From Sessilibacter corallicola (GTDB taxonomy: Bacteria; Pseudomonadota; Gammaproteobacteria; Pseudomonadales; Cellvibrionaceae), in contig NZ_JAJSLX010000002.1 in assembly GCF_021290925.1 (NCBI RefSeq), positions 585,001 to 649,000 on the forward strand: DNA of 64,000 nucleotides. The letters are read 5' to 3'. The translations under genes were made by a program, and so were the position numbers. The notes under the pieces were generated by a model. That model made no database searches. It was not told where the DNA came from and saw nothing but the letters and a program-made list of their open reading frames with translations. Positions within the stretch are counted from its first letter, which is position 1, and each line of letters opens with the position of its first letter. Of the stretch, positions 33,997 to 41,610 are shown piece by piece.

Positions 33997-34656
33997 TTAT
34001 TGGTTGTTCAACAAGTCAGTTGGGGAATTAATATTGGCGAAGGTTTTTTCTGGCAAGTAAGAAAAATCGCAAGTGGTGTAATGGAGCGTATCAATCCATT
34101 TCATTAATCGATAATTTTTTTGGTTTTCCAGGTAATTATTCAACACATTACCTAACTCAGATCGCCACACACCGATGGTGGGGTGTAATCGGGAATGAGC
34201 CTGAGCGATAACACAGTCGTATTGATCTTCGAACATGCGTGTAACAAGTTGATGTACAACCTCAGCATTGATAAATGGTGTGTCACAGGGGCAGGTATAA
34301 ATGAGGCAGCTGGGCATTTGTGTGTGCAGCCATTGAAAACAGCTCGATAGGCCGCCCAATGGACCGATAGCCTGTTGTGTGTCGACAACAGTATCAGAGC
34401 CTTCATCAATTACTTGTTTGATCGGCTGGTCGTTGTCTGTGTTGGTGGAAACAATCCAGCGCTCGATCCCAGCGTCTTTCAAGTGTTGTTCTATATGAGC
34501 GATCATTGGCTTGCCTTGCAAGGTGACTAGCGCTTTGGTATCGCCATTCATACGGCGGCTTTCTCCACCAGCGAGAATACAGCCGATGAGGTTGGTGTTG
34601 TCAGATGAATGGGATTTCATATTGATGTTGATGGTATTTTGAACAGTTAATCGCAC
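33997..34656 (-). CDS. mobA: Molybdenum cofactor guanylyltransferase
   Basis: 219 aa (an internal Met at 34620 is a possible start giving 207 aa, close to E. coli MobA). It has the nucleotide-binding LAGGESRRMNGDTKALVTLQG, a variant of LAGGxSxRMGxDKA with Asn in the Gly position, then GPLGGLSSCF, TCPCDTPFIN (Asp pair binding Mg2+) and a late FANINSPTDL, all expected in MobA. It attaches GMP to Mo-molybdopterin to make bis-MGD, the cofactor of assimilatory and respiratory nitrate reductases. It sits next to the nitrate importer but in its own unit, which supports nitrate as the imported ion. Confidence 0.9.
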   Translation of the reverse strand: MRLTVQNTININMKSHSSDNTNLIGCILAGGESRRMNGDTKALVTLQGKPMIAHIEQHLKDAGIERWIVSTNTDNDQPIKQVIDEGSDTVVDTQQAIGPLGGLSSCFQWLHTQMPSCLIYTCPCDTPFINAEVVHQLVTRMFEDQYDCVIAQAHSRLHPTIGVWRSELGNVLNNYLENQKNYRLMKWIDTLHYTTCDFSYLPEKTFANINSPTDLLNNQ

Positions 34657-34782
34657 TTATGATCTGTATCGGTGCAAGTTGGTGTAAATTGGGAGTAAAT
34701 TCACTGATAATTAAACAACAACTTAAGACCGGACTGCGCAATAGTGTGGTCTGATTGTCCATTTGCATCAAGAGAGATTGCT

Positions 34783-35427
34783 GTGAAAGATGAATTGAGC
34801 GGATTACGTCGTGACTACACGTTAGGAGAACTGAAGCGAGAAGAGCTTCTGAGTGATCCTATTGAGCAGTTTGAGCTGTGGTTGAAGCAAGTGATTGACT
34901 TGGGTTTAAAAGATCCTACGGCAATGACAGTGGCAACAGTCGACGCCACAGGGCAGCCTTCTCAGCGAATCGTACTGCTAAAGCAGTTGGATGATCGCGG
35001 ATTCGTTTTTTACACCAACTACGCCAGTAAGAAGGCGCAGGATATCGGTCAGAACGCTAAGGTCAGCTTGCATTTCCCTTGGCACGCTCTTGAGCGCCAG
35101 GTCAAAGTGTGCGGCGTTGCAGAAAAAGTATCGGCGGCCGAATCTTTAAAATATTTTTCCTCTCGTCCCGAAGAAAGCCAATTGGCGGCGTGGGCTTCTC
35201 ACCAGAGCCATCCGGTGGAGTCGAGAACTTTGTTAATGTCTCAATTTCAGCGCATGAAGGAAAAGTTTAAATCAGGAAAAATACCGCTGCCGGATTTTTG
35301 GGGTGGTTACCGCATTATTCCTACCGAGATTGAATTCTGGCAAGGCGGCAGTCACCGATTACACGACCGGTTTGTCTATCAAAAAGACGATGATGGCCGT
35401 TGGGACATTCAACGCTTGGCTCCTTGA
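34783..35427 (+). CDS. pdxH: Pyridoxamine/pyridoxine 5'-phosphate oxidase
   Basis: 214 aa from the GTG at 34783, which has AAGAGAG upstream and matches the 218-aa E. coli protein; the longer frame beginning at 34744 is not supported. FMN- and PLP-binding motifs: [69 protein letters not shown] and [10 protein letters not shown], ending IQRLAP. It makes PLP in the salvage/de novo pathway; several enzymes here (the aminotransferase at the left edge) use it. Its stop overlaps the start of the next gene by one nt (TGATG). Confidence 0.95.
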   Translation: MKDELSGLRRDYTLGELKREELLSDPIEQFELWLKQVIDLGLKDPTAMTVATVDATGQPSQRIVLLKQLDDRGFVFYTNYASKKAQDIGQNAKVSLHFPWHALERQVKVCGVAEKVSAAESLKYFSSRPEESQLAAWASHQSHPVESRTLLMSQFQRMKEKFKSGKIPLPDFWGGYRIIPTEIEFWQGGSHRLHDRFVYQKDDDGRWDIQRLAP

Positions 35428-36269
35428 TGTCATTTCGCAACAGGGCTGTGTCGGCAACATTGACTCGATCCATCCGTGATGTTTTCACCGAGTTAGATCA
35501 AACCCAAGGTAAGCCTGCGTTAAGTAACGGTCAACTGTGGTTGATGTTTTTGCTGGCGAGTGCCTGTTTGCTGGGGTTAAATTACCTTAAGTTTTTTTCT
35601 GCCCTTAATGATTGCATCGGCTTGGTTGCGTCTTTGTTCGGTGAGTCACCTCGGCAATGGATAGCGGAGTTTAAGCGTTTACCTTACGCCAATTTATTGC
35701 AAAATATATGGTGGGGAATGTGGCATTGGCTGTTTTTCTTCATTTTGCCGTGGCTATTAATTCGCTGGGGATTTAAGTCGAATTTAAAAGAATATGGTTG
35801 GGGCTTCGGAGAAACACATAAACATTGGTTGGGTTATCTTGCTTTATTAACACCGATTATGGTGTTTGCAGTGCTTGCCAGTTCTCGGCCGGATTTTGTC
35901 AATCATTATCCTTTTTATACCGACGCTAAACTTTCAATTGTTGATTTATTGTTATGGGAATGCATTTACATTTCTCAATTTATTACCGTTGAATTTTTCT
36001 TTCGTGGATTTTTGTTGTCGAGTTTACAGCCTCGTTTTGGCAGCGTGGCAATCGCCATTATGTCGGTTCCCTATGTGATGTTGCATTTCCCCAAGCCTTG
36101 GTTAGAAGCAACCGGTGCCATCGGTTTTGGAATTTTCCTTGGAATTTTGGCGTTGCGTTCGCGTTCCATTTGGGGTGGCGTTATTGTCCATGCAGGTATT
36201 GCTTTGTGTATGGATTGTGCGGCACTGATACAATCGGGAAATTTCCCTATAACTCTATTTCGTAACTAA
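35427..36269 (+). CDS. CPBP-family (CAAX protease-like) membrane protein
   Basis: About 280 aa; the ATG at 35427 overlaps the pdxH stop (TGATG), so translational coupling fixes the start. About seven membrane helices. CPBP/Abi motifs are partly kept: VEFFFRGFLLSSL in place of EExxxR (first Glu replaced by Val), LHFPK for the FxxxH motif and HAGIALCMD for the third. The loss of one of two catalytic Glu residues makes protease activity uncertain. Bacterial members process bacteriocins, sheddase substrates or prenylated proteins, or act as non-proteolytic membrane factors. Neighbourhood gives no clear partner. The gene ends within a 20-bp tandem repeat. Confidence 0.75.
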   Translation: MSFRNRAVSATLTRSIRDVFTELDQTQGKPALSNGQLWLMFLLASACLLGLNYLKFFSALNDCIGLVASLFGESPRQWIAEFKRLPYANLLQNIWWGMWHWLFFFILPWLLIRWGFKSNLKEYGWGFGETHKHWLGYLALLTPIMVFAVLASSRPDFVNHYPFYTDAKLSIVDLLLWECIYISQFITVEFFFRGFLLSSLQPRFGSVAIAIMSVPYVMLHFPKPWLEATGAIGFGIFLGILALRSRSIWGGVIVHAGIALCMDCAALIQSGNFPITLFRN

Positions 36270-36330
36270 TAACTCTGTTTCGTAACTAATAACCCTATTT
36301 TATTACTAATGACCTTGTTTATTAACTCGT
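36251..36330. repeat. 20-bp tandem repeat, four decaying copies, overlapping the CPBP gene end
   Basis: Units AACTCTATTTCGTAACTAAT (36251-36270), AACTCTGTTTCGTAACTAAT (36271-36290), AACCCTATTTTATTACTAAT (36291-36310) and GACCTTGTTTATTAACTCGT (36311-36330). The first contains the last codons and the stop of the CPBP gene, so the stop region has been duplicated downstream. Confidence 0.8.
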
Positions 36331-36393
36331 TGGCTTGGGTTATCTCTGAGTTAACAATGATGTATTTTTTAACGTAAAAGCTGTGATAAGTGA

Positions 36394-36954
36394 ATGAATC
36401 AAACAACAAATACTGTTCATCAAGATGTTGAATATTGGCTGAAAAATATTGTGGTTGGATTGGGCCTGTGCCCATTTGCCTCGTTGCCGCTAAAAGAGAA
36501 CACCATTCGTATTACTGCGTTTCTGGGAACAGACACAGAAGAGCTGCTCGGTTTTTTGGAGCAGGAACTGACCACACTTGAAAAGAGTGACACTAGTCAA
36601 ATTGAAACCACGCTCGTGGCAGTGCCGAATTGTCTGCACGATTTTTACGAATACAATTTGTATTTTGATTCGATTGATCGATTAATAAAAATTAATCAGT
36701 GGGAAGGGGTGTTTCAAGTTGCCAGTTTTCATCCCGATTACCAATTTTCGGGCACCGAACCGAGTGACCGAGAAAATCTGACCAATCGTTCGCCTTATCC
36801 GATGTTTCATTTGTTACGTGAAGACAGCCTTGAGGCTGCTCTCAAGCATTTTCCCAACCCTGAAGATATCCCTGAAAGAAATATTCAGAGTATGGAAAAA
36901 CTGCCTGAGAAACAGGTGAATGAGTTGTTTTATTACCTGTTCAATAAATGCTGA
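36394..36954 (+). CDS. DUF1415 family protein
   Basis: 186 aa, cytosolic, no signal. Recognisable DUF1415 marks: VEYWLKNIVVGLGLCPFA near the start, then TTLVAVPNC, VFQVASFHPDYQFSGTEPSD, LTNRSPYPMFHLLRE, which are strongly conserved in this proteobacterial family of unknown function. Two Cys (GLCPFA and PNC) and His/Asp in the FHPDYQF motif suggest a metal or catalytic site, but no activity is established to my knowledge. Its last 22 nt overlap, antisense, with the 3' end of the large convergent gene. Confidence 0.8.
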   Translation: MNQTTNTVHQDVEYWLKNIVVGLGLCPFASLPLKENTIRITAFLGTDTEELLGFLEQELTTLEKSDTSQIETTLVAVPNCLHDFYEYNLYFDSIDRLIKINQWEGVFQVASFHPDYQFSGTEPSDRENLTNRSPYPMFHLLREDSLEAALKHFPNPEDIPERNIQSMEKLPEKQVNELFYYLFNKC

Positions 36955-39900
36955 AGGTCCGGCGTAAGAATTTCAACAACTTCGGCAAATACCTTTTGTT
37001 TGGCGTTTTTAAAACAGTTGTATCGACCAAATAACTTTTGGTTTGCTGATGTTGTTTGACCATTGAATCCAGGATTGGAATTTTCGGCGACCTCAAATAC
37101 GTCTTCTACATTACAGGAGTAATCAATGGCGTTGCGGTCTAAAATTCTGCCAAAAGGTGTTTCTGCATCAATAATGTCTTTTACGACCGCTTTTGGTAAA
37201 TCTGACATGGAAATCTTGAGGACCGCTGAAACCACAGTTTTGTTGGTCTTTTGAGTTTCAAGATTCACTCTTCGATAATAGAAATTACCTACCTGAACGC
37301 TTTTCATCGTTATGGGTGATATTTTTTCGTTCAAATCCCTTTCTAAGTACCGAGTTAACTGCTCAGAATTTTTTAAATATTGATTCAGAGTGGTCGGAAT
37401 TGAATCTGACGCTGCCTGTTTGGTTTCGATTCGTTGTTCGTTGTCGAACGACCATATTTTTTTCAGTTTATCTTCTGTTGTGATCACCGGAGACACAATC
37501 GGTCCGGTGCTTTCACCGACGCATTGGCGAATCAGCTGGCTGACTTCTTCTGCCTTTTCTGGCATGACTAGGTCTAGGTGATTACCTGCCGTGCGAATAG
37601 TTTGGAAGTCGTTTTTGATCAGTTTTGGCCAATCACCAAAATCCAATTTATTTTTAATGTAGTTTTTATCGTCTTGTGCAATGACTAGCGTGGTGTTTGG
37701 AATCTCGCAGGGAGAAAAACGGTGATTTAAAATTGCCGTAGTCAAAGCTCGGTTGACGTTGTCGTCTCGAATTTCCCAAACCGCGCGTTTTCTATGGGTG
37801 ACTTTGCCAATAAAACGGACGAGCTCTTGTTTATAATGACGAATAGAAAGCGTGGTCGGAGAGAAACAATCGAGCATAATAAAAGATTTGATTGTTCTGC
37901 CATTGGCAATCAGCTTTTTAGCCAATTCGAAGCCAATAGCGCCGCCGAGGGAGTAGCTTAATATGCAGCAGTCTCCTTTGGGGTGTACTTCAACAACTTG
38001 TTCGTAAAGTAAGTTGACCAGTTCGTCTACAGTACTAAAGGTGATGTTTCCATCCAAATAACCCGGATATTCAAAGGCGTAAACGGGATAGGTATCCACT
38101 AATTCAGAAGCTAACGCACGGAATGATAATGCGTTGCCGAACATGCCGGGAACACAAAAAATAGGAACGGCATTTGATACCGACGAGCTTTCAGAATGAT
38201 GATTACTAAAGCGCATGAGCGAATGGCCTTTACCATCATTTTTATTTTTGATGATTAAGTTCGCTAACAAACGTGGAGTAGGGGCTTCAATCAAACTGGA
38301 AACGTTAATTGGAATGCACAGTTGATTGTACAAGTTAATGCTTAGATCAACAGATGTAAATGAATCGCCGCCATGCTCAAAAAAATCATCGTCGAGCTGG
38401 TAGCTGTCATCTTTTAAAGCATCGCGAAAAGCGTCTAAAACCCGTGTTTCAAAAATGTTTTCTGGTTCTTGAACGGTATCGGGAGTGGATTTGTTGGTCG
38501 TAAAGTTAAAACCTTGTAGGGTTTTACGGTCAATTTTTCCGGTAGACAACTGCGGTAACTGGGCCATTGAAACGATTCGAGTGGGAATCATATAAGGAGG
38601 CAGTTTTTTGGATAAATATTCCCGCAACTTAGATTTTTCTATTTCTGGGCTGACAAAAGCGGCAATAAACGGGTCTCTGCCTTCGGGCTCGTAATAGGCA
38701 ACCGCAGCGTTATTGACGGAATCGAATGTTAATAAATTGGATTCTATATCCGACAGCTCCACCCTTTGGCCGCGAATCTTAATTTGGCCGTCGGCTCGGC
38801 CTAGAATCACCAAGTTACCGTTATCTTGGAAATATCCGCGATCGCCGGTTTTATAAAGGGTTTTTCCGGACGTTAAATGTTGAAATCTTTCTGCGGTTTT
38901 TTCTGGGCTGTTTAAATAGCCTTCTGGAAGGTAATCGGCAACAACTTGTACTTCCCCTTCGGCGCCGTGATCTACCGGATTGTTGTTTGAGTCAACAATT
39001 AAGATTTCGACATCAGCGTACGGTTTGCCTGCAGGCACACGATTGGTGGTGAAATCCTCTTTACCTTGAATGGTAAGCCGGGTTAAACAGCTGGTTTCTG
39101 AGGTTCCCATGCCATTGTAAAGGGAGAATAAATGGGCGTATTTTTCTCGCCACTCTTTTAAATCAGCGGTAAATAACGGCTCGCCTGCCATTTGAACATT
39201 TCTTATTGACGCTAATTTTTCTGGGTGTTCACACTGAGTGATGATTTTTTTGAAAATGGTTGGAGTCACATAAAGCAGCGTGATTTCGTTTTTCTCGATC
39301 CAGTTAATCAAGTTATTAACGTCGGAACTTTTCAAATCAAATGGCGCAATAGTCGCACCGGAGGCCCAGGCTCCAAAAACACTGAAAACGGCTGGCGTAT
39401 AATGACAGGGTAAAACTAGGCCAACGTTGTCGGATTGACTGACTTTCAAGTCTTCTTGGTAGTGATACGCAGCTCGATAGAGGCTGGTTTGAGTGTGACA
39501 AATTGCCTTCGGTTTACCTGTTGTTCCTGAGGTTGTTAATAAATACGCCGGAGATTCATCAGGCACTAATGGAAGCGTGCCTTTAACTTTTGTATCCAGT
39601 ATTTGTGCGAAAGGCAGTACCGTGCAATCTTCACAGCCAAGTGTGTTTGCGACTGGTAAGTTTTTGTTGTCGGCAATAATGATAAAAGGATTGGTTTCGT
39701 CGAGTAATGGTTGAATACGCTCGGTAGGGTTTCTTGTATCCAACGGCATGAACGCTGCACCTGATAAATTAACAGCGTACATAGTGACGAGCAGATCGGT
39801 GTTGTGCTCAATCAACAACGCGACCAATGGGCGTTTTTTTTCGCTCTTGGTTTTTAGTTTCTCGGAGATAACTAGGGCAATTTTTTCAGCAAGGTTGTGC

Positions 39901-40025
39901 AATTCCGAAAACGTTAAAGTATCGCCGTTATCGGCAGTAATCGCCGCTGTTTGGTGAGAATACTTTTTTACTTTAGCTCGAAAATTGGCGACAGCACTCT
40001 CTGTTAGTGCGAGAGCTTCATCCAT
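36933..40025 (-). CDS. NRPS-like A-T-TE enzyme with C-terminal chorismate-lyase (UbiC)-like domain
   Basis: About 1030 aa, one module without condensation domain. Start ATG 40025 has GGGAGA 9 nt upstream. Order: adenylation domain (about 25-500; TTSGTTGKPKA, NGMGTSETS, YKTGD, GRADGQIKIRGQRVEL, catalytic Lys497 in STGKIDRKT); carrier protein with DDFFEHGGDS (phosphopantetheine Ser555); thioesterase (about 617-835; Ser692 in SYSLGGA, His816 in GNHLDLV); and about 880-1030 a UbiC-like fold with LTRYLERD, YYRRVNL (Arg918), TPFGRIL, LFGRYNCF and FAEVVEILTP (Glu1018), matching E. coli chorismate lyase including its Arg and Glu. The FDxS-type core motif is YTPA, so the amino-acid-anchoring Asp is missing; substrate likely an aryl or keto acid. 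No other biosynthesis genes lie near. Product unknown. Confidence 0.83.
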   Translation of the reverse strand: MDEALALTESAVANFRAKVKKYSHQTAAITADNGDTLTFSELHNLAEKIALVISEKLKTKSEKKRPLVALLIEHNTDLLVTMYAVNLSGAAFMPLDTRNPTERIQPLLDETNPFIIIADNKNLPVANTLGCEDCTVLPFAQILDTKVKGTLPLVPDESPAYLLTTSGTTGKPKAICHTQTSLYRAAYHYQEDLKVSQSDNVGLVLPCHYTPAVFSVFGAWASGATIAPFDLKSSDVNNLINWIEKNEITLLYVTPTIFKKIITQCEHPEKLASIRNVQMAGEPLFTADLKEWREKYAHLFSLYNGMGTSETSCLTRLTIQGKEDFTTNRVPAGKPYADVEILIVDSNNNPVDHGAEGEVQVVADYLPEGYLNSPEKTAERFQHLTSGKTLYKTGDRGYFQDNGNLVILGRADGQIKIRGQRVELSDIESNLLTFDSVNNAAVAYYEPEGRDPFIAAFVSPEIEKSKLREYLSKKLPPYMIPTRIVSMAQLPQLSTGKIDRKTLQGFNFTTNKSTPDTVQEPENIFETRVLDAFRDALKDDSYQLDDDFFEHGGDSFTSVDLSINLYNQLCIPINVSSLIEAPTPRLLANLIIKNKNDGKGHSLMRFSNHHSESSSVSNAVPIFCVPGMFGNALSFRALASELVDTYPVYAFEYPGYLDGNITFSTVDELVNLLYEQVVEVHPKGDCCILSYSLGGAIGFELAKKLIANGRTIKSFIMLDCFSPTTLSIRHYKQELVRFIGKVTHRKRAVWEIRDDNVNRALTTAILNHRFSPCEIPNTTLVIAQDDKNYIKNKLDFGDWPKLIKNDFQTIRTAGNHLDLVMPEKAEEVSQLIRQCVGESTGPIVSPVITTEDKLKKIWSFDNEQRIETKQAASDSIPTTLNQYLKNSEQLTRYLERDLNEKISPITMKSVQVGNFYYRRVNLETQKTNKTVVSAVLKISMSDLPKAVVKDIIDAETPFGRILDRNAIDYSCNVEDVFEVAENSNPGFNGQTTSANQKLFGRYNCFKNAKQKVFAEVVEILTPDLQHLLNR

Positions 40026-41610
40026 GGTGAGATCTCCCATTGATCATCCGTTTGTTGATTATTTTATCTCAAAGAAAAAATTCGAGATATCAAGGTTGCT
40101 TGTTAAATTAAGCGTTTATTGCAAAGTTAGCCGGCCGTAATGACGACAATTAATCGTATTTGGCTTCGAGCTTACGAATTTATCGAAAATAGACGCCTGA
40201 TTATTTCTGGCCGTGTATTACGGGCGGTTCAATTAGTGCGTGGTTGTAATCACTGTTACTAAATTTGCAATTTATAATTGTGCTTGTCTAATGGTAGCTC
40301 AGATCGAATTTTTTTCGGTATTGTTTAAATGACTGTGAGCACTTACTGAATGACACAGGCATTGATATAGCGCGTAAATATTTCGAAACTTAGCGAAGTA
40401 ACTTTTTATAGTATATGTGGGGTAAGAGCAATAGTTAATCTATTCAAGTCTGCATTTATTTTTATGGTATTGCCGGGTTTAGATTCTGTTGCCGAGAGAA
40501 TGTTCTTCTTAATACATTCCAGTCATAAGGTAACCAATATTTTGATTTTTTGGTTTTAAAAAGTATCGCCAGTTTATTTTTTATTTTTATTCAACTGGTG
40601 TTGGATTGTAGCGCATTAAAATGCGCCGAAATGATGATTCAAAATCTATTGTTGTTATGCATTTTGGGTTCAAAATAGCTTCGTTAAATAATTGGGTTTG
40701 CTTATTAAAGTGATTTTAATAGTGGCCCAATTTGCCTGTTAAAAATCCCGTATTTTTTGAACGACTTATATTCGGTTTTTATTTTTATGAAAATAAATCG
40801 GGAGAGTGTATTTGTATTTTCTATTTTTAAAAATTTTGATGAATTAATTTTTCAATGATTAATTGTCAGTTATTTTCTCAGGTGATTAGTTACATTCAGT
40901 TTTAAATATAATTGACAGATAAGCTGTATTGAGCAAGTAACAGTTTGTGTGTGGAGTTGTGAGTGACTTGAATGTTGGTTCTTTTTGAATCCGCTTTTGA
41001 GGTAAGAATCCCTATCTTGTTTATGGGTAATTGGCTGGACGTAATTGTGAATGTAATTACTAAAAGTTGACTCTATGGGTGAGTTTTGATTGGTGTGCAA
41101 ATCGATGGGATTTTTTATTGCTATTTCTATTTGGTTATTTGGAAGAAAAATTAAAAATAAAAAGTTTGCTAGAAACATATTTATAAAAAATACGAGTGGC
41201 CCAAATTGCTCATTAATAAATAATCTAATTTTTTAGAATAATTTTGAAAAAACATTCTTAATTTTTATCCGCTGTTTTTAAAGCAAGTAATTTTCTTATC
41301 AATAAATTCTTATTTATCTTTTTTGAATATTCGCTTAAGTGTATTTATTGGACGGTTTTAAGTTGTTGAGCTTTTGCTTATCTTTTGCTCAGTTTTTGTC
41401 AGTGTTGTAACGTCAAAATTCTTTTTCCATCAGTAATTTATTTTATTTCCGTTTAGTTCCCCAAAAAAGCGCCTTTTGAAACATTAGTGTAATAAATTGC
41501 CACTAATCTAGCCCCAAAATTTGATACATCGCTCATATCTAATTTGACGATTCAATTCAAACAGCCGCTACGGCACACCAATATCTGCCGGAACAATTAA
41601 TGAGGTGTCA
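40026..41610. other. 1.6-kb AT-rich intergenic region upstream of the TonB receptor
   Basis: Divergent region between the A-T-TE gene (minus) and the receptor (plus). The only long frame (102 codons, 40870-41178, minus) is Lys/Asn/Ser-rich with no start signal or family mark, so I do not call it. A 15-bp near-identical direct repeat AGTGGCCCAAWTTGC occurs at 40721-40735 and 41195-41209, a possible operator. A GAGG ribosome binding site precedes the receptor ATG. No confident promoter. Confidence 0.45.
40721..41209 (+). repeat. Pair of 15-bp direct repeats (operator candidates)
   Basis: AGTGGCCCAATTTGC at 40721-40735 and AGTGGCCCAAATTGC at 41195-41209, 14 of 15 bases equal, 474 bp apart in the receptor's upstream region. 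A weaker relative (AGTGGCCTAATTA) lies near 4147. Confidence 0.35.

Noticed and set aside
40870-41178. 102-codon minus-strand frame upstream of the TonB receptor
   Set aside because: Lys/Asn/Ser/Gln-rich low-complexity protein from AT-rich DNA, no start signal.
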